Part shown: positions 54,506-62,271 of the stretch, in pieces
Position numbering within the stretch: position 1 is the stretch's first letter
Layout: the number at the start of each line of letters is the position of its first letter
NCBI GenBank assembly: GCA_028683855.1
Contig: JAQUHA010000007.1
Span: 1 to 64,000 of the forward strand
Direction: 5' to 3'
DNA from: Desulfuromonadaceae bacterium
GTDB taxonomy: Bacteria > Desulfobacterota > Desulfuromonadia > Geobacterales > Pseudopelobacteraceae
DNA length: 64,000 bases
Notes under the pieces: generated by a model
The model's database searches: none
Seen by the model: only the letters and a program-made list of their open reading frames with translations
What the model was told of the DNA's origin: nothing
Made by a program: the position numbers and the translations under genes

Positions 54506-55024
54506 ATGACTAATGACTCCACTTTTACCTATCACCCCATTGGCATTATCAACTCCCCATATTCCAGACGGATTGACGCACCTCATCAAAGTACAGTTGT
54601 ACAGGGGACTGAAACCGGGGATTTAGCTGTAGCTACCCTAAAACTCTATAATTGGATAGATAAAGAAGTTATCCAGGACCTGGAGGGGTTTGAGAGGGTC
54701 TGGCTTATTTTCGCTTTTCACCTGAGCGAAGGGTGGAGAAGTAAAGTAAAACCACCGAGGGGTGGACCAAAGCGCGGTGTTCTCTCTACAAGATCACCTC
54801 ATCGCCCCAACTCTATCGGTTTATCGGCTGTACAATTAATTGAAATTGAAGGGATGACACTACACCTTAGAGGCGTTGACCTTCTTGATGGAACACCGGT
54901 ACTTGATATTAAACCGTATATACCCTATGCGGATGCCTTTCCGGACTCCAGAGCCGGCTGGATTGACGAGATGGACGCGGCTAGTGGGCGCTGCTCAGCA
55001 CCAGGACCGCGAAAACCGAGATAA
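54506..55024 (+). CDS. trmO: tRNA (N6-threonylcarbamoyladenosine37-N6)-methyltransferase TrmO-like
   Basis: 172 residues of the TsaA/YaeB barrel family. Characteristic blocks are HPIGIINSPYSRRIDAPHQ (~11-29), LEGFERVWLIFAFHLSEGW (~58-76), GVLSTRSPHRPNSIGLSAVQL (~92-112) and DLLDGTPVLDIKPYIPYAD (~127-145). It methylates t6A37 of tRNA-Thr in E. coli using SAM. The usual C-terminal domain of ~60 residues is shorter here. It is monocistronic, with a weak ribosome site. Confidence 0.87.
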   Translation: MTNDSTFTYHPIGIINSPYSRRIDAPHQSTVVQGTETGDLAVATLKLYNWIDKEVIQDLEGFERVWLIFAFHLSEGWRSKVKPPRGGPKRGVLSTRSPHRPNSIGLSAVQLIEIEGMTLHLRGVDLLDGTPVLDIKPYIPYADAFPDSRAGWIDEMDAASGRCSAPGPRKPR

Positions 55025-55211
55025 TTTTTTCATTGAACATTTTGTTTTTAAGATCCTCGCCTCTGGAGATAGCTTCCTTAAAGCAAGAACCGTTTTCAGT
55101 TGGACGCGATCAGCGGAATTGTAGAGAAATTGAGGGGATCAGCATGATTACCTGTTAGTAGTTAATTTAGTCTTAATTTATGAACAGATAATACATAATT
55201 GCAAGGTATTG

Positions 55212-55817
55212 TCACTCAAACGGCAAGTCACCCTCAACCGGAACAACCCTCTCCGGTTCAAGCTGCAGCTCCTCCTGACGCTCATACCGTGGAACTGCAT
55301 CCAAAGCCTGAATTTCTTTCAAAGTTGGTAAGCTTTTCAGATCTTTAAGCCCAAAAACTTCAAGAAACTCTTTAGATGTACCATATATTAGCGGGCGACC
55401 AGGAATATCCTTTTTCCCCAGAATCCTGACAAGATGCTTCTCAAGGAGTGTTTTAAGAACTCCACCGCAGTCCACACCGCGAAGATGCTCTATTTCAGCT
55501 CTTGTAACAGGTTGGCGGTATGCAATTATAGCCAGAGTCTCCAACGCTGATTGTGAAAATTTTGCAGATCTTGTTTTTATATGGCGAGAGATGTATGTGT
55601 GAAAAGGGGTGCGTGTTCTGAACTGCCACCCGCCAGCCACTTCAACTAACTCGAACCCGCCTCCCCTCTCCTGATAGAACGACACAATCTCTGCCAAAGC
55701 AGCTTTTATTTCATTACGCTGAAACTCACTCAACAACTCTGAGATTCGGTCTGTAGAAAGTGCTGTGTCTGAAGTAAACAGTATACTCTCAATTATTGCT
55801 GACAGTTCCGTTATCAT
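55212..55817 (-). CDS. scpB: Segregation and condensation protein ScpB
   Basis: 201 residues. Two winged-helix domains (~1-80 and ~85-165), with SQSALETLAIIAYRQPVTRAEIEHLRGVDCGGVLKTLLEKHLV typical of ScpB. It binds ScpA in the bacterial SMC condensin complex. Its start overlaps the scpA stop (ATGA). Confidence 0.93.
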   Translation of the reverse strand: MITELSAIIESILFTSDTALSTDRISELLSEFQRNEIKAALAEIVSFYQERGGGFELVEVAGGWQFRTRTPFHTYISRHIKTRSAKFSQSALETLAIIAYRQPVTRAEIEHLRGVDCGGVLKTLLEKHLVRILGKKDIPGRPLIYGTSKEFLEVFGLKDLKSLPTLKEIQALDAVPRYERQEELQLEPERVVPVEGDLPFE

Positions 55818-56623
55818 ACAAACTCAACCTCTGAGAGATCTTTTGTAACTGCAGGAAGAAACCAGATAGAACCAAGCTGTTCCGCTTGAAATATCTTTAT
55901 AAGTTTCAGTCTGCATAGTTCCAGAATTGCCAGAAAGCTGACAATTACCCTTTCTCTCGTAAATTCATCCCGAACCAACTGTTCAAATTCAATCATTTCC
56001 TGATCCTGAAGCAGAGATAGAATTTCATTTATACAGTCAGCGATACTCAGCGAGTCACCGGGAGATACATCATGAAAAGATTCAACAGGAATTTTTTGTA
56101 AAAGAACCCTGAATGCGTCAACCAGCTCAAAAAGAGAGACCTCCAGCGGACCCTCAACAGATTGAGATGCAGCCATAAAAGGTTCGACGGCTGAACGCTG
56201 AAAGACCTCACGCCCCAATAGAGCCCTGGCACCTATCACCATTCCTGCTTCCTTAAACTGCTGGTACTCAAGCAGACGCCGCACCAATTCATCGCGCGGA
56301 TCCACCTCTTCAGCCTCTATATCCTCCTGATCATCCAGAGGCAGTAACTGTGTCGACTTGATCTGAAGCAGAGTTGCCGCCATAACCAGAAAATCACCGG
56401 CTACTTCAAGATTAAGATCCTTCATAAACTTAATAAATTCAAGATACTGGCGGGTAATAACAGAAATGGAAATATCATAAATATCCATTTCATTTTTTTT
56501 CACCAGATGCAGGAGAAGATCCATAGGACCTTCAAATTTATCAATGTGAATACTGTACTGTTTGTTGAAACCGTCCAGAAGAGACAGATTTTCATCACCG
56601 TGACTTTGATGATCAGCCGTCAT
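55814..56623 (-). CDS. scpA: Segregation and condensation protein ScpA
   Basis: 269 residues. The kleisin N-terminus contains DKFEGPMDLLLHLVKKNEMDIYDISISVITRQYLEFI (~31-67); the C-terminal winged helix RERVIVSFLAILELCRLKLIKIFQAEQ binds the SMC head. It sits in the trpS-scpA-scpB operon, directly adjacent to trpS. Confidence 0.93.
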   Translation of the reverse strand: MTADHQSHGDENLSLLDGFNKQYSIHIDKFEGPMDLLLHLVKKNEMDIYDISISVITRQYLEFIKFMKDLNLEVAGDFLVMAATLLQIKSTQLLPLDDQEDIEAEEVDPRDELVRRLLEYQQFKEAGMVIGARALLGREVFQRSAVEPFMAASQSVEGPLEVSLFELVDAFRVLLQKIPVESFHDVSPGDSLSIADCINEILSLLQDQEMIEFEQLVRDEFTRERVIVSFLAILELCRLKLIKIFQAEQLGSIWFLPAVTKDLSEVEFV

Positions 56624-56624
56624 A

Positions 56625-57605
56625 TCAGAACTTTAGAGCAGCACGAACTTCCATCATGACTGTGTCGGAAACGAGTGATGCCTTGCGGCTCCCCTCTCTT
56701 AAAAGCTCGTCAACAAAACCAGGGTTGGCAGACAACTCTTCACGCTTCGCCCTAAATGGGGCTAAACGCTCATTTATGCACCCTGCCAGAATCTTCTTGC
56801 AGTCAACACATCCTATTGACGCATTGCGGCAGGCAGGAGCAATTTCATCAAGTTTTTCCTGAGGCACATATATCCTGTGAAGATTAAAAGCAACGCATAC
56901 ATCAGGATCACCCGGATCGGAGCGACGAACACGATTTGTATCAGTTACCATAGACATAACCATTTTATTGGTTGTTTCAGCGTCATCAGAGAGATAGATA
57001 GAGTTGTTATAAGACTTACTCATCTTGCGCCCATCCAGACCCGGTAGCTTGGGGGTTTCAGTCAAAAGTGCTTCCGGTTCGGGGAACACCTGACCGTAGA
57101 GATGGTTAAAGCGTCTGGCAATCTCACGGGTAATTTCCAGATGCGGAAGTTGATCTTGTCCAACAGGGACGCGTTTAGCCTTGTACAGAATAATATCTGC
57201 CGCCATTAGAACCGGATATCCCAAAAAGCCGAATGTAGTAAGATCGCGTTGATCGATATTATCCAGCATCTCCTTATATGTTGGATTACGCTCCAACCAC
57301 GATACGGGAGTTATCATAGACAGTATCAGGTTCAGTTCGGAATGATGCGGTACCATACTCTGCCGGAAAATAACACACTTTTCGGGATCAAGCCCAAATG
57401 CAACCCAATCAAGAACCATATCTTTAATGCTCTGAATAATTCCTGATGTATCAGCATATTCCGTCGTTAATGAATGCCAGTCAGCCACGAAAAAGAAACA
57501 ATCAAAGGAGTCCTGCATCTTGACCCAGTTTTCCAATACTCCGTGATAATGTCCAATATGCAGTCTACCGCTCGGTCTCATACCGCTGACAACTCGTTGT
57601 TTCAT
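56625..57605 (-). CDS. trpS: Tryptophanyl-tRNA synthetase
   Basis: 326 residues, class Ic. HIGH-type motif SGRLHIGHYHG (~12-22) and KMSKS motif DGRKMSKSYNNSIYL (~190-204). AMADIILYKA-like MAADIILYKAKRVPVGQDQ marks the Trp site. AAGGAG precedes the ATG. It is the first gene of the operon with scpAB, divergent from dut. Confidence 0.95.
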   Translation of the reverse strand: MKQRVVSGMRPSGRLHIGHYHGVLENWVKMQDSFDCFFFVADWHSLTTEYADTSGIIQSIKDMVLDWVAFGLDPEKCVIFRQSMVPHHSELNLILSMITPVSWLERNPTYKEMLDNIDQRDLTTFGFLGYPVLMAADIILYKAKRVPVGQDQLPHLEITREIARRFNHLYGQVFPEPEALLTETPKLPGLDGRKMSKSYNNSIYLSDDAETTNKMVMSMVTDTNRVRRSDPGDPDVCVAFNLHRIYVPQEKLDEIAPACRNASIGCVDCKKILAGCINERLAPFRAKREELSANPGFVDELLREGSRKASLVSDTVMMEVRAALKF

Positions 57606-57687
57606 GTTAAAACGCTCCTTGTTCCGTTATATCTGTTCTGATAGAGTGGGCGCTCACTATAACTCGCCCAAAGAGAGGGAAATTTAC

Positions 57688-58152
57688 ATGAAGAGACCCA
57701 AAATTGAAACCAAAATCATAAACCCTTTGATAGGTACTACCATTCCTCTACCTTCGTACGCTACAAGCGGTGCCGCTGCTCTTGATATGCGTGCCTGTCT
57801 CGAAACCGCGCTAACCGTCACCCCGGGAGAAACAGCTCTAATCCCAAGCGGAATAGCAATAAGCATCCATGATCCGGGGGTTGTAGCACTACTTGTGCCA
57901 CGCTCCGGTCTCGGGATTAAACACGGTATAGTTTTAGCTAACACCGTCGGCGTTATTGATTCTGACTATCAGGGCGAAATTGGGATCGGGATTGTAAATC
58001 GAGGTACTCTACCCTACACAATCGAACCTGGCGAACGAATCTGCCAAATGATGTTTGTACCTTTATTACAGGCTGATTTAAGCATAGTGACTGAATTCAG
58101 TCAGGAGAGTATACGCGGTGCAGGCGGGTTCGGCTCTACAGGTAGCCATTAA
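57688..58152 (+). CDS. dut: Deoxyuridine 5'-triphosphate nucleotidohydrolase
   Basis: 154 residues from ATG 57688 (MKRPKIETK), with AGAGGGA 7 bases upstream; a frame extending to 57604 would run into the trpS start and is rejected. The five trimeric dUTPase motifs are present: AALDMRA, PRSGLGIKHGI (~71-81), GVIDSDYQGEI (~86-96), ERICQM and GAGGFGSTG at the end. It removes dUTP and supplies dUMP. Confidence 0.94.
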   Translation: MKRPKIETKIINPLIGTTIPLPSYATSGAAALDMRACLETALTVTPGETALIPSGIAISIHDPGVVALLVPRSGLGIKHGIVLANTVGVIDSDYQGEIGIGIVNRGTLPYTIEPGERICQMMFVPLLQADLSIVTEFSQESIRGAGGFGSTGSH

Positions 58153-58192
58153 AAAACCCAGCCGTTTAACTATTGAAATTGGTCGGGTTTTT
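58151..58192. terminator. Possible terminator between dut and aroF
   Basis: AAAAACCC...GGGTTTTT arms around an AT-rich loop with partial pairing, between two convergent genes. The long loop makes this weaker than the other terminators in the window. Confidence 0.45.
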
Positions 58193-58225
58193 GGACTTGC
58201 TGTCAGATATGATTGTAACTCCTCT

Positions 58226-59278
58226 TTATTTCCTCTGTTGCAGTCTGCCATGAGCTTCCAGCAGAATTTTTTCAGTTGTTGCCCAGTCAATACAGGCGTC
58301 AGTAATGGAAACTCCATATTTCAGCTGGCTTATATCAGCCGGTATCTTCTGGCTGCCGGCTTCAAGGTTGCTCTCTATCATAACCCCTGATATTGAATTA
58401 TTACCAGCCAGTATCTGATCTACAATGCACGATAAGACTTCAGGCTGTTTCTGGTAATCCTTATTTGAATTGCCATGGCTGCAATCAACCATTATAGTCG
58501 GCACCAGTCCGTTTTTTGTCAGTTGCTCTTCGCTGTGCGTAATATCTTCTGTATAGTAATTGGCTTTTCTTGAACCGCCACGCAGCACAATATGCACATC
58601 GGGATTGCCGCTGGTAGTTATGATTGAAGCCCTCCCCTCCCAGTTTATACCGAGAAAACTGTGCGGGTGCTGGGCGGCTTTCATGGCATCGATGGCGATC
58701 TGCAGATTCCCGTCAGTGCCGTTTTTAAATCCGACCGGAAACGAGAGACCGCTGGACATCTCACGATGAGTCTGTGATTCAGTTGTACGAGCTCCAATAG
58801 CTCCCCAACTGATAAGATCGGCAACATATTCAGGAGTTATAGGATCAAGCATTTCGTTTGCAACAGGAACTTTAAGTGTTGTCATACGACTTAGCAGTCC
58901 ACGGGCAATTCCAAGCCCCTTTGAAATAAGGTGACTGCCGTTCATATCCGGATCATTGATAAGACCTTTCCAACCGACAGTAGTTCTTGGTTTTTCAAAG
59001 TAAACACGCATAATAAGCAGTAACTGATCTTCAACCTTACGGGATAATTCCGCCAAACGCTCGGCATATTCGATAGCAGCGCCTGTATCGTGAATTGAAC
59101 AGGGACCGACTACAACCATTAATCGTTTGTCCCTGCGTTTAATTATATCTTTTATCTGCTCTCTGCTTCTGCTGATAAATTCACGATCTTTCTCGGAGAG
59201 AGGAAAAACCTGACGAAGATCTGCAGGTGCAATTATCGGTGTTATAGCTGTAATTTTAAGATTATTTGTTTTTATCAC
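58226..59278 (-). CDS. aroF: 3-deoxy-7-phosphoheptulonate synthase (DAHP synthase, AroF/G/H type)
   Basis: 350 residues, class I alpha. Landmarks are KRLMVVVGPCSIHDTGAAIEYAERL (~51-75), RVYFEKPRTTVGWKGLINDPDMNGS (~91-115), GAIGARTTESQTHREMSSGLS (~157-177) and VDCSHGNSNKDY (~266-277). It condenses PEP and erythrose-4-phosphate, the first step to aromatic amino acids. It lacks the N-terminal ferredoxin-like domain found alone at 22447-22656; E. coli-type enzymes are feedback-inhibited through their own extensions. Confidence 0.94.
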   Translation of the reverse strand: MIKTNNLKITAITPIIAPADLRQVFPLSEKDREFISRSREQIKDIIKRRDKRLMVVVGPCSIHDTGAAIEYAERLAELSRKVEDQLLLIMRVYFEKPRTTVGWKGLINDPDMNGSHLISKGLGIARGLLSRMTTLKVPVANEMLDPITPEYVADLISWGAIGARTTESQTHREMSSGLSFPVGFKNGTDGNLQIAIDAMKAAQHPHSFLGINWEGRASIITTSGNPDVHIVLRGGSRKANYYTEDITHSEEQLTKNGLVPTIMVDCSHGNSNKDYQKQPEVLSCIVDQILAGNNSISGVMIESNLEAGSQKIPADISQLKYGVSITDACIDWATTEKILLEAHGRLQQRK

Positions 59279-59410
59279 TTAAGGGTCTCCCTTTCTTTTG
59301 GTGAGTAGTGTTATAGTAGTTCGTATACACTTTTGTCAATATTTCTCTATGCTAATATCCCACTAAATCAGGCAGTTAAGTATAACCAAACTATTGTTAT
59401 GGAGGTTTGT

Positions 59411-59956
59411 GTGAAGAGTGCGGTTTTTTTGGATCGCGATGGTACTATAAACATCGAAAAGGATTATCTTTTTCAAATCAAGGATTTTGAATTCGTTGAT
59501 GGCGCTGTTGAAGCAATACGTTTATTAAACAGAGCGGGGCTCTTTGTGGTTGTGGTTACAAATCAGTCAGGTGTGGCGCGTGGATATTATACAGAAGAGG
59601 ATGTCGAAAATCTGCACAGGCACATAGCCGCAGAGTTAAAAGTTAGCGGAGCGCACATCGATGCCTGGTTCTACTGCCCTCATCACCACTCCGGGCGCGG
59701 AAGTTACGCCCTACCCTGCAAATGCCGCAAACCACTCCCAGGAATGCTGCTTGAAGCTGCCAGAGTGTATGATATAGACCTGCAGAAATCTACGATGATC
59801 GGCGATAAATCCGCTGATATAGAAGCTGGTATCTCCGCAGGCTGCCGCAGCATACTCGTTCGTACAGGCTATGGCGCTGAAGAGGAGAAAAATATCGGCT
59901 CGGAAACTGTTGTAGCCGATGACCTGTTATCTGCCGTGAAATCACTTCTGGTATGA
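59411..59956 (+). CDS. gmhB: D-glycero-beta-D-manno-heptose 1,7-bisphosphate 7-phosphatase (GmhB-like)
   Basis: 181 residues of the HAD-IIIA class. GTG 59411 fits best: GGAGG ends 5 bases upstream and the DxD motif FLDRDGTIN follows at residue ~6. VTNQSGVARGYYTEEDV, the zinc-binding loop CPHHHSGRGSY..CKCRKP (~84-104) and MIGDKSADIEAG are typical of GmhB. It makes ADP-heptose precursors for LPS core. A sugar nucleotidyltransferase gene follows after 81 bases. Confidence 0.88.
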   Translation: MKSAVFLDRDGTINIEKDYLFQIKDFEFVDGAVEAIRLLNRAGLFVVVVTNQSGVARGYYTEEDVENLHRHIAAELKVSGAHIDAWFYCPHHHSGRGSYALPCKCRKPLPGMLLEAARVYDIDLQKSTMIGDKSADIEAGISAGCRSILVRTGYGAEEEKNIGSETVVADDLLSAVKSLLV

Positions 59957-60037
59957 CATCAATCGCGTTTGACACAAATCCTGTTCTCATGCTACCTACA
60001 GGATACGGATAAAATAAAAATAAGAGGGGTCTCTATT

Positions 60038-60931
60038 ATGTCAACCGGAATTAAAAAGGGAATAATTCTTGCGGGCGGTGCCGGAAGCCGGCTCTATCCA
60101 TTAACGCTGGTAGCCAGTAAACAGCTGCAGCCTATATATGACAAGCCGATGATCTATTATCCTCTCGCTACACTTATGACTGCAGGGATAAAGGATATAC
60201 TTCTTATTTCCACACCGCACGACACTCCACGATTCGAATCGCTTCTCGGTGACGGTTCTCGCTGGGGTATAAAAATTTCATATAAAGTCCAACCGGAACC
60301 AAAGGGGATCGCTCAGGCTTTTCTTGTTGGAGAGGAGTTCATAGATAACCAGCCTGTCTGCCTCATTCTTGGCGACAATATATTTTATGGCAAAATGAAC
60401 CTGAACAGGATTGTATCTGAGTTTGACTCCGGTGCGCGCGTTTTCGGGTATCAGGTTACTGATCCTGAGCGTTATGGAGTTGTAGCATTTGATGCGAATG
60501 GAAAAGTTTTAAGTATTGAAGAGAAACCGTCGAAACCAAAATCGAATTATGCCGTCCCCGGTCTATATCTTTATGACAGGAATATAGTTGCTATTGCCAA
60601 AGCTATAAAACCTTCCCCACGCGGCGAACTGGAAATAACAGATGTAAATCTTGAATATCTGAAACGGGGTGAGTTGATGGTTGAGCGACTGGGGCGCGGA
60701 ATCGCATGGCTTGATACCGGTACACATAACAGCCTGCTGGAAGCCAGCAACTTTATTGAAACAATCGAATCAAGGCAAGGTCTGAAAATAGCCTGCCTCG
60801 AGGAAATTGCGCTGCGTGGCGGTTTTATATCTTGTCAAAAGATGAAAGAGGTTATTGAATCAACCCCAAACTCTTCATACAAGGAATATCTACAGCGTGT
60901 CTACAATGAAACCGAATTATGTGGTGCTTGA
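60038..60931 (+). CDS. rfbA: Glucose-1-phosphate thymidylyltransferase
   Basis: 297 residues from ATG 60038, with AGAGGGG 8 bases upstream. Nucleotide site [36 protein letters not shown] (~8-43), [10 protein letters not shown] (~106-115) and [18 protein letters not shown] (~219-236). It makes dTDP-glucose for rhamnose and related sugars of LPS. rfbB, rfbC and rfbD are not in the window; mreC follows after 31 bases. Confidence 0.93.
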   Translation: MSTGIKKGIILAGGAGSRLYPLTLVASKQLQPIYDKPMIYYPLATLMTAGIKDILLISTPHDTPRFESLLGDGSRWGIKISYKVQPEPKGIAQAFLVGEEFIDNQPVCLILGDNIFYGKMNLNRIVSEFDSGARVFGYQVTDPERYGVVAFDANGKVLSIEEKPSKPKSNYAVPGLYLYDRNIVAIAKAIKPSPRGELEITDVNLEYLKRGELMVERLGRGIAWLDTGTHNSLLEASNFIETIESRQGLKIACLEEIALRGGFISCQKMKEVIESTPNSSYKEYLQRVYNETELCGA

Positions 60932-60962
60932 TTCTGATTCAGGTAGAGCGGGACATTATTAA

Positions 60963-61784
60963 ATGGAATTTCTAAAAAAACATCTTTTCCCGATTCTAAC
61001 AGGAGTCGGAATCATGGCAGCTCTGCTCTTTTTTTCGCTCAATGTACCCCACAACAGGGAAGCGAACATTATAGAGCGCACCATTCTAAGCGGATTTTCG
61101 ACTCTTTTCGAACCGGCTGCAAGAGCAGGCAATTTTGTTGAAGATATTTGTGACGGCTACATACGACTGGTTGACACCCATAAGGAAAATCTCCGGCTTC
61201 AGGATGATATACGCAAACTAAATATCAGGGTATTGGAAGGAAATGAGGCGGTTCTTACCAATAAACGCCTTGAGCGGCTTCTCGATATGAAAAACAGACT
61301 CAAGGATCCTGCTGTTGCTGCAACTGTTATTGGCGAGGATACTACACCATGGTTTAAATCGCTGATAATTAACCGCGGCAGTGCGGATGGCATAAGGGAG
61401 GGAATGGCAGTAATTTCGGCAGACGGTATTGTGGGACAGACGACCAAAGTTTCCACATCAACCTCCCGTGTTCTCCTGCTAACTGATAATGCAAGCGGAA
61501 TTTCCGCCATGATTCAGCGTTCCCGAGCACGTGGAGTTGTCAAGGGGAGAGGAGAGATGCTCTGTACCCTTGAGTTCACTACCAAAGAGGAGGATGTTAA
61601 GGTAGGTGACACCGTTATAACATCAGGAATTGGCGGAATCTTTATAAAAGGGATGCCGATTGGTGAAGTAACAATGGTTAAGCGGGGCGAGTACGGGATA
61701 TTTCAGACTATATCGATTCGCCCGACTGTTAACCTTTCACATCTGGAAGAGGTTCTGGTTATGCAGCGGGGTGGCTATGAATAG
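60963..61784 (+). CDS. mreC: Rod shape-determining protein MreC
   Basis: 273 residues. One N-terminal membrane helix (~10-27), a coiled coil (~65-110: DTHKENLRLQDDIRKLNIRVLEGNEAVLTNKRLERLLDMK) and the periplasmic beta-barrel pair (VIGEDTTPWFKSLIINRGSADGIREGMAVI...GIVGQTTKVS). It links the cytoskeleton to wall synthases. The usual upstream mreB is absent; rfbA precedes it. It overlaps mreD by 14 bases. Confidence 0.92.
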   Translation: MEFLKKHLFPILTGVGIMAALLFFSLNVPHNREANIIERTILSGFSTLFEPAARAGNFVEDICDGYIRLVDTHKENLRLQDDIRKLNIRVLEGNEAVLTNKRLERLLDMKNRLKDPAVAATVIGEDTTPWFKSLIINRGSADGIREGMAVISADGIVGQTTKVSTSTSRVLLLTDNASGISAMIQRSRARGVVKGRGEMLCTLEFTTKEEDVKVGDTVITSGIGGIFIKGMPIGEVTMVKRGEYGIFQTISIRPTVNLSHLEEVLVMQRGGYE

Positions 61785-62271
61785 GACAGTCGCCCTGCTC
61801 TTTTTTTCTATTGTGTTGTCATCTATTGTTATTCAGGTTTCACTATTACCGCTGTTTCTACGCCCTTCATTTAAACCGGATTTTCTGCTGGTAATAATGG
61901 TTTTTATTGCACTGCGCGGATCACTGCAGTCAGGAGCGCCACTGGCATGGCTGCTTGGTATGCTGGATGATGTTTTCAGCGGTATGTATCTCGGACTTAA
62001 TGCTTTCACATTCTTAATTTCATTTATAGTGATAAAAAGTGTTTCAGACCGTCTGTACGCCGACAGCGGAATTCTATTCATACTTACTGTTTCCATGGTA
62101 ACTGCAGCCGGTTTTGTAATTAATCTTCTTCTGACAGTAATGTTTGTCTCTTCTCCAGGAATAGCCTATTCCATGCTATCCGACATTATACCCCGAATTC
62201 TCATCAACGCTTTTGTCGCTTCTATTGTAACCCTGTTCCCACTGTTTGATTCCCAGGTTGAAGCTAAATGA
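61771..62271 (+). CDS. mreD: Rod shape-determining protein MreD
   Basis: 166 residues with about five membrane helices (~7-28, ~33-52, ~60-80, ~100-125 and ~135-158). The segment RPSFKPDFLLVIMVFIALRGSLQSGAPLAWLLGMLDDVFSGMYLGLNAF fits MreD. Its stop overlaps the mrdA start (ATGA). Confidence 0.9.
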   Translation: MAMNRTVALLFFSIVLSSIVIQVSLLPLFLRPSFKPDFLLVIMVFIALRGSLQSGAPLAWLLGMLDDVFSGMYLGLNAFTFLISFIVIKSVSDRLYADSGILFILTVSMVTAAGFVINLLLTVMFVSSPGIAYSMLSDIIPRILINAFVASIVTLFPLFDSQVEAK

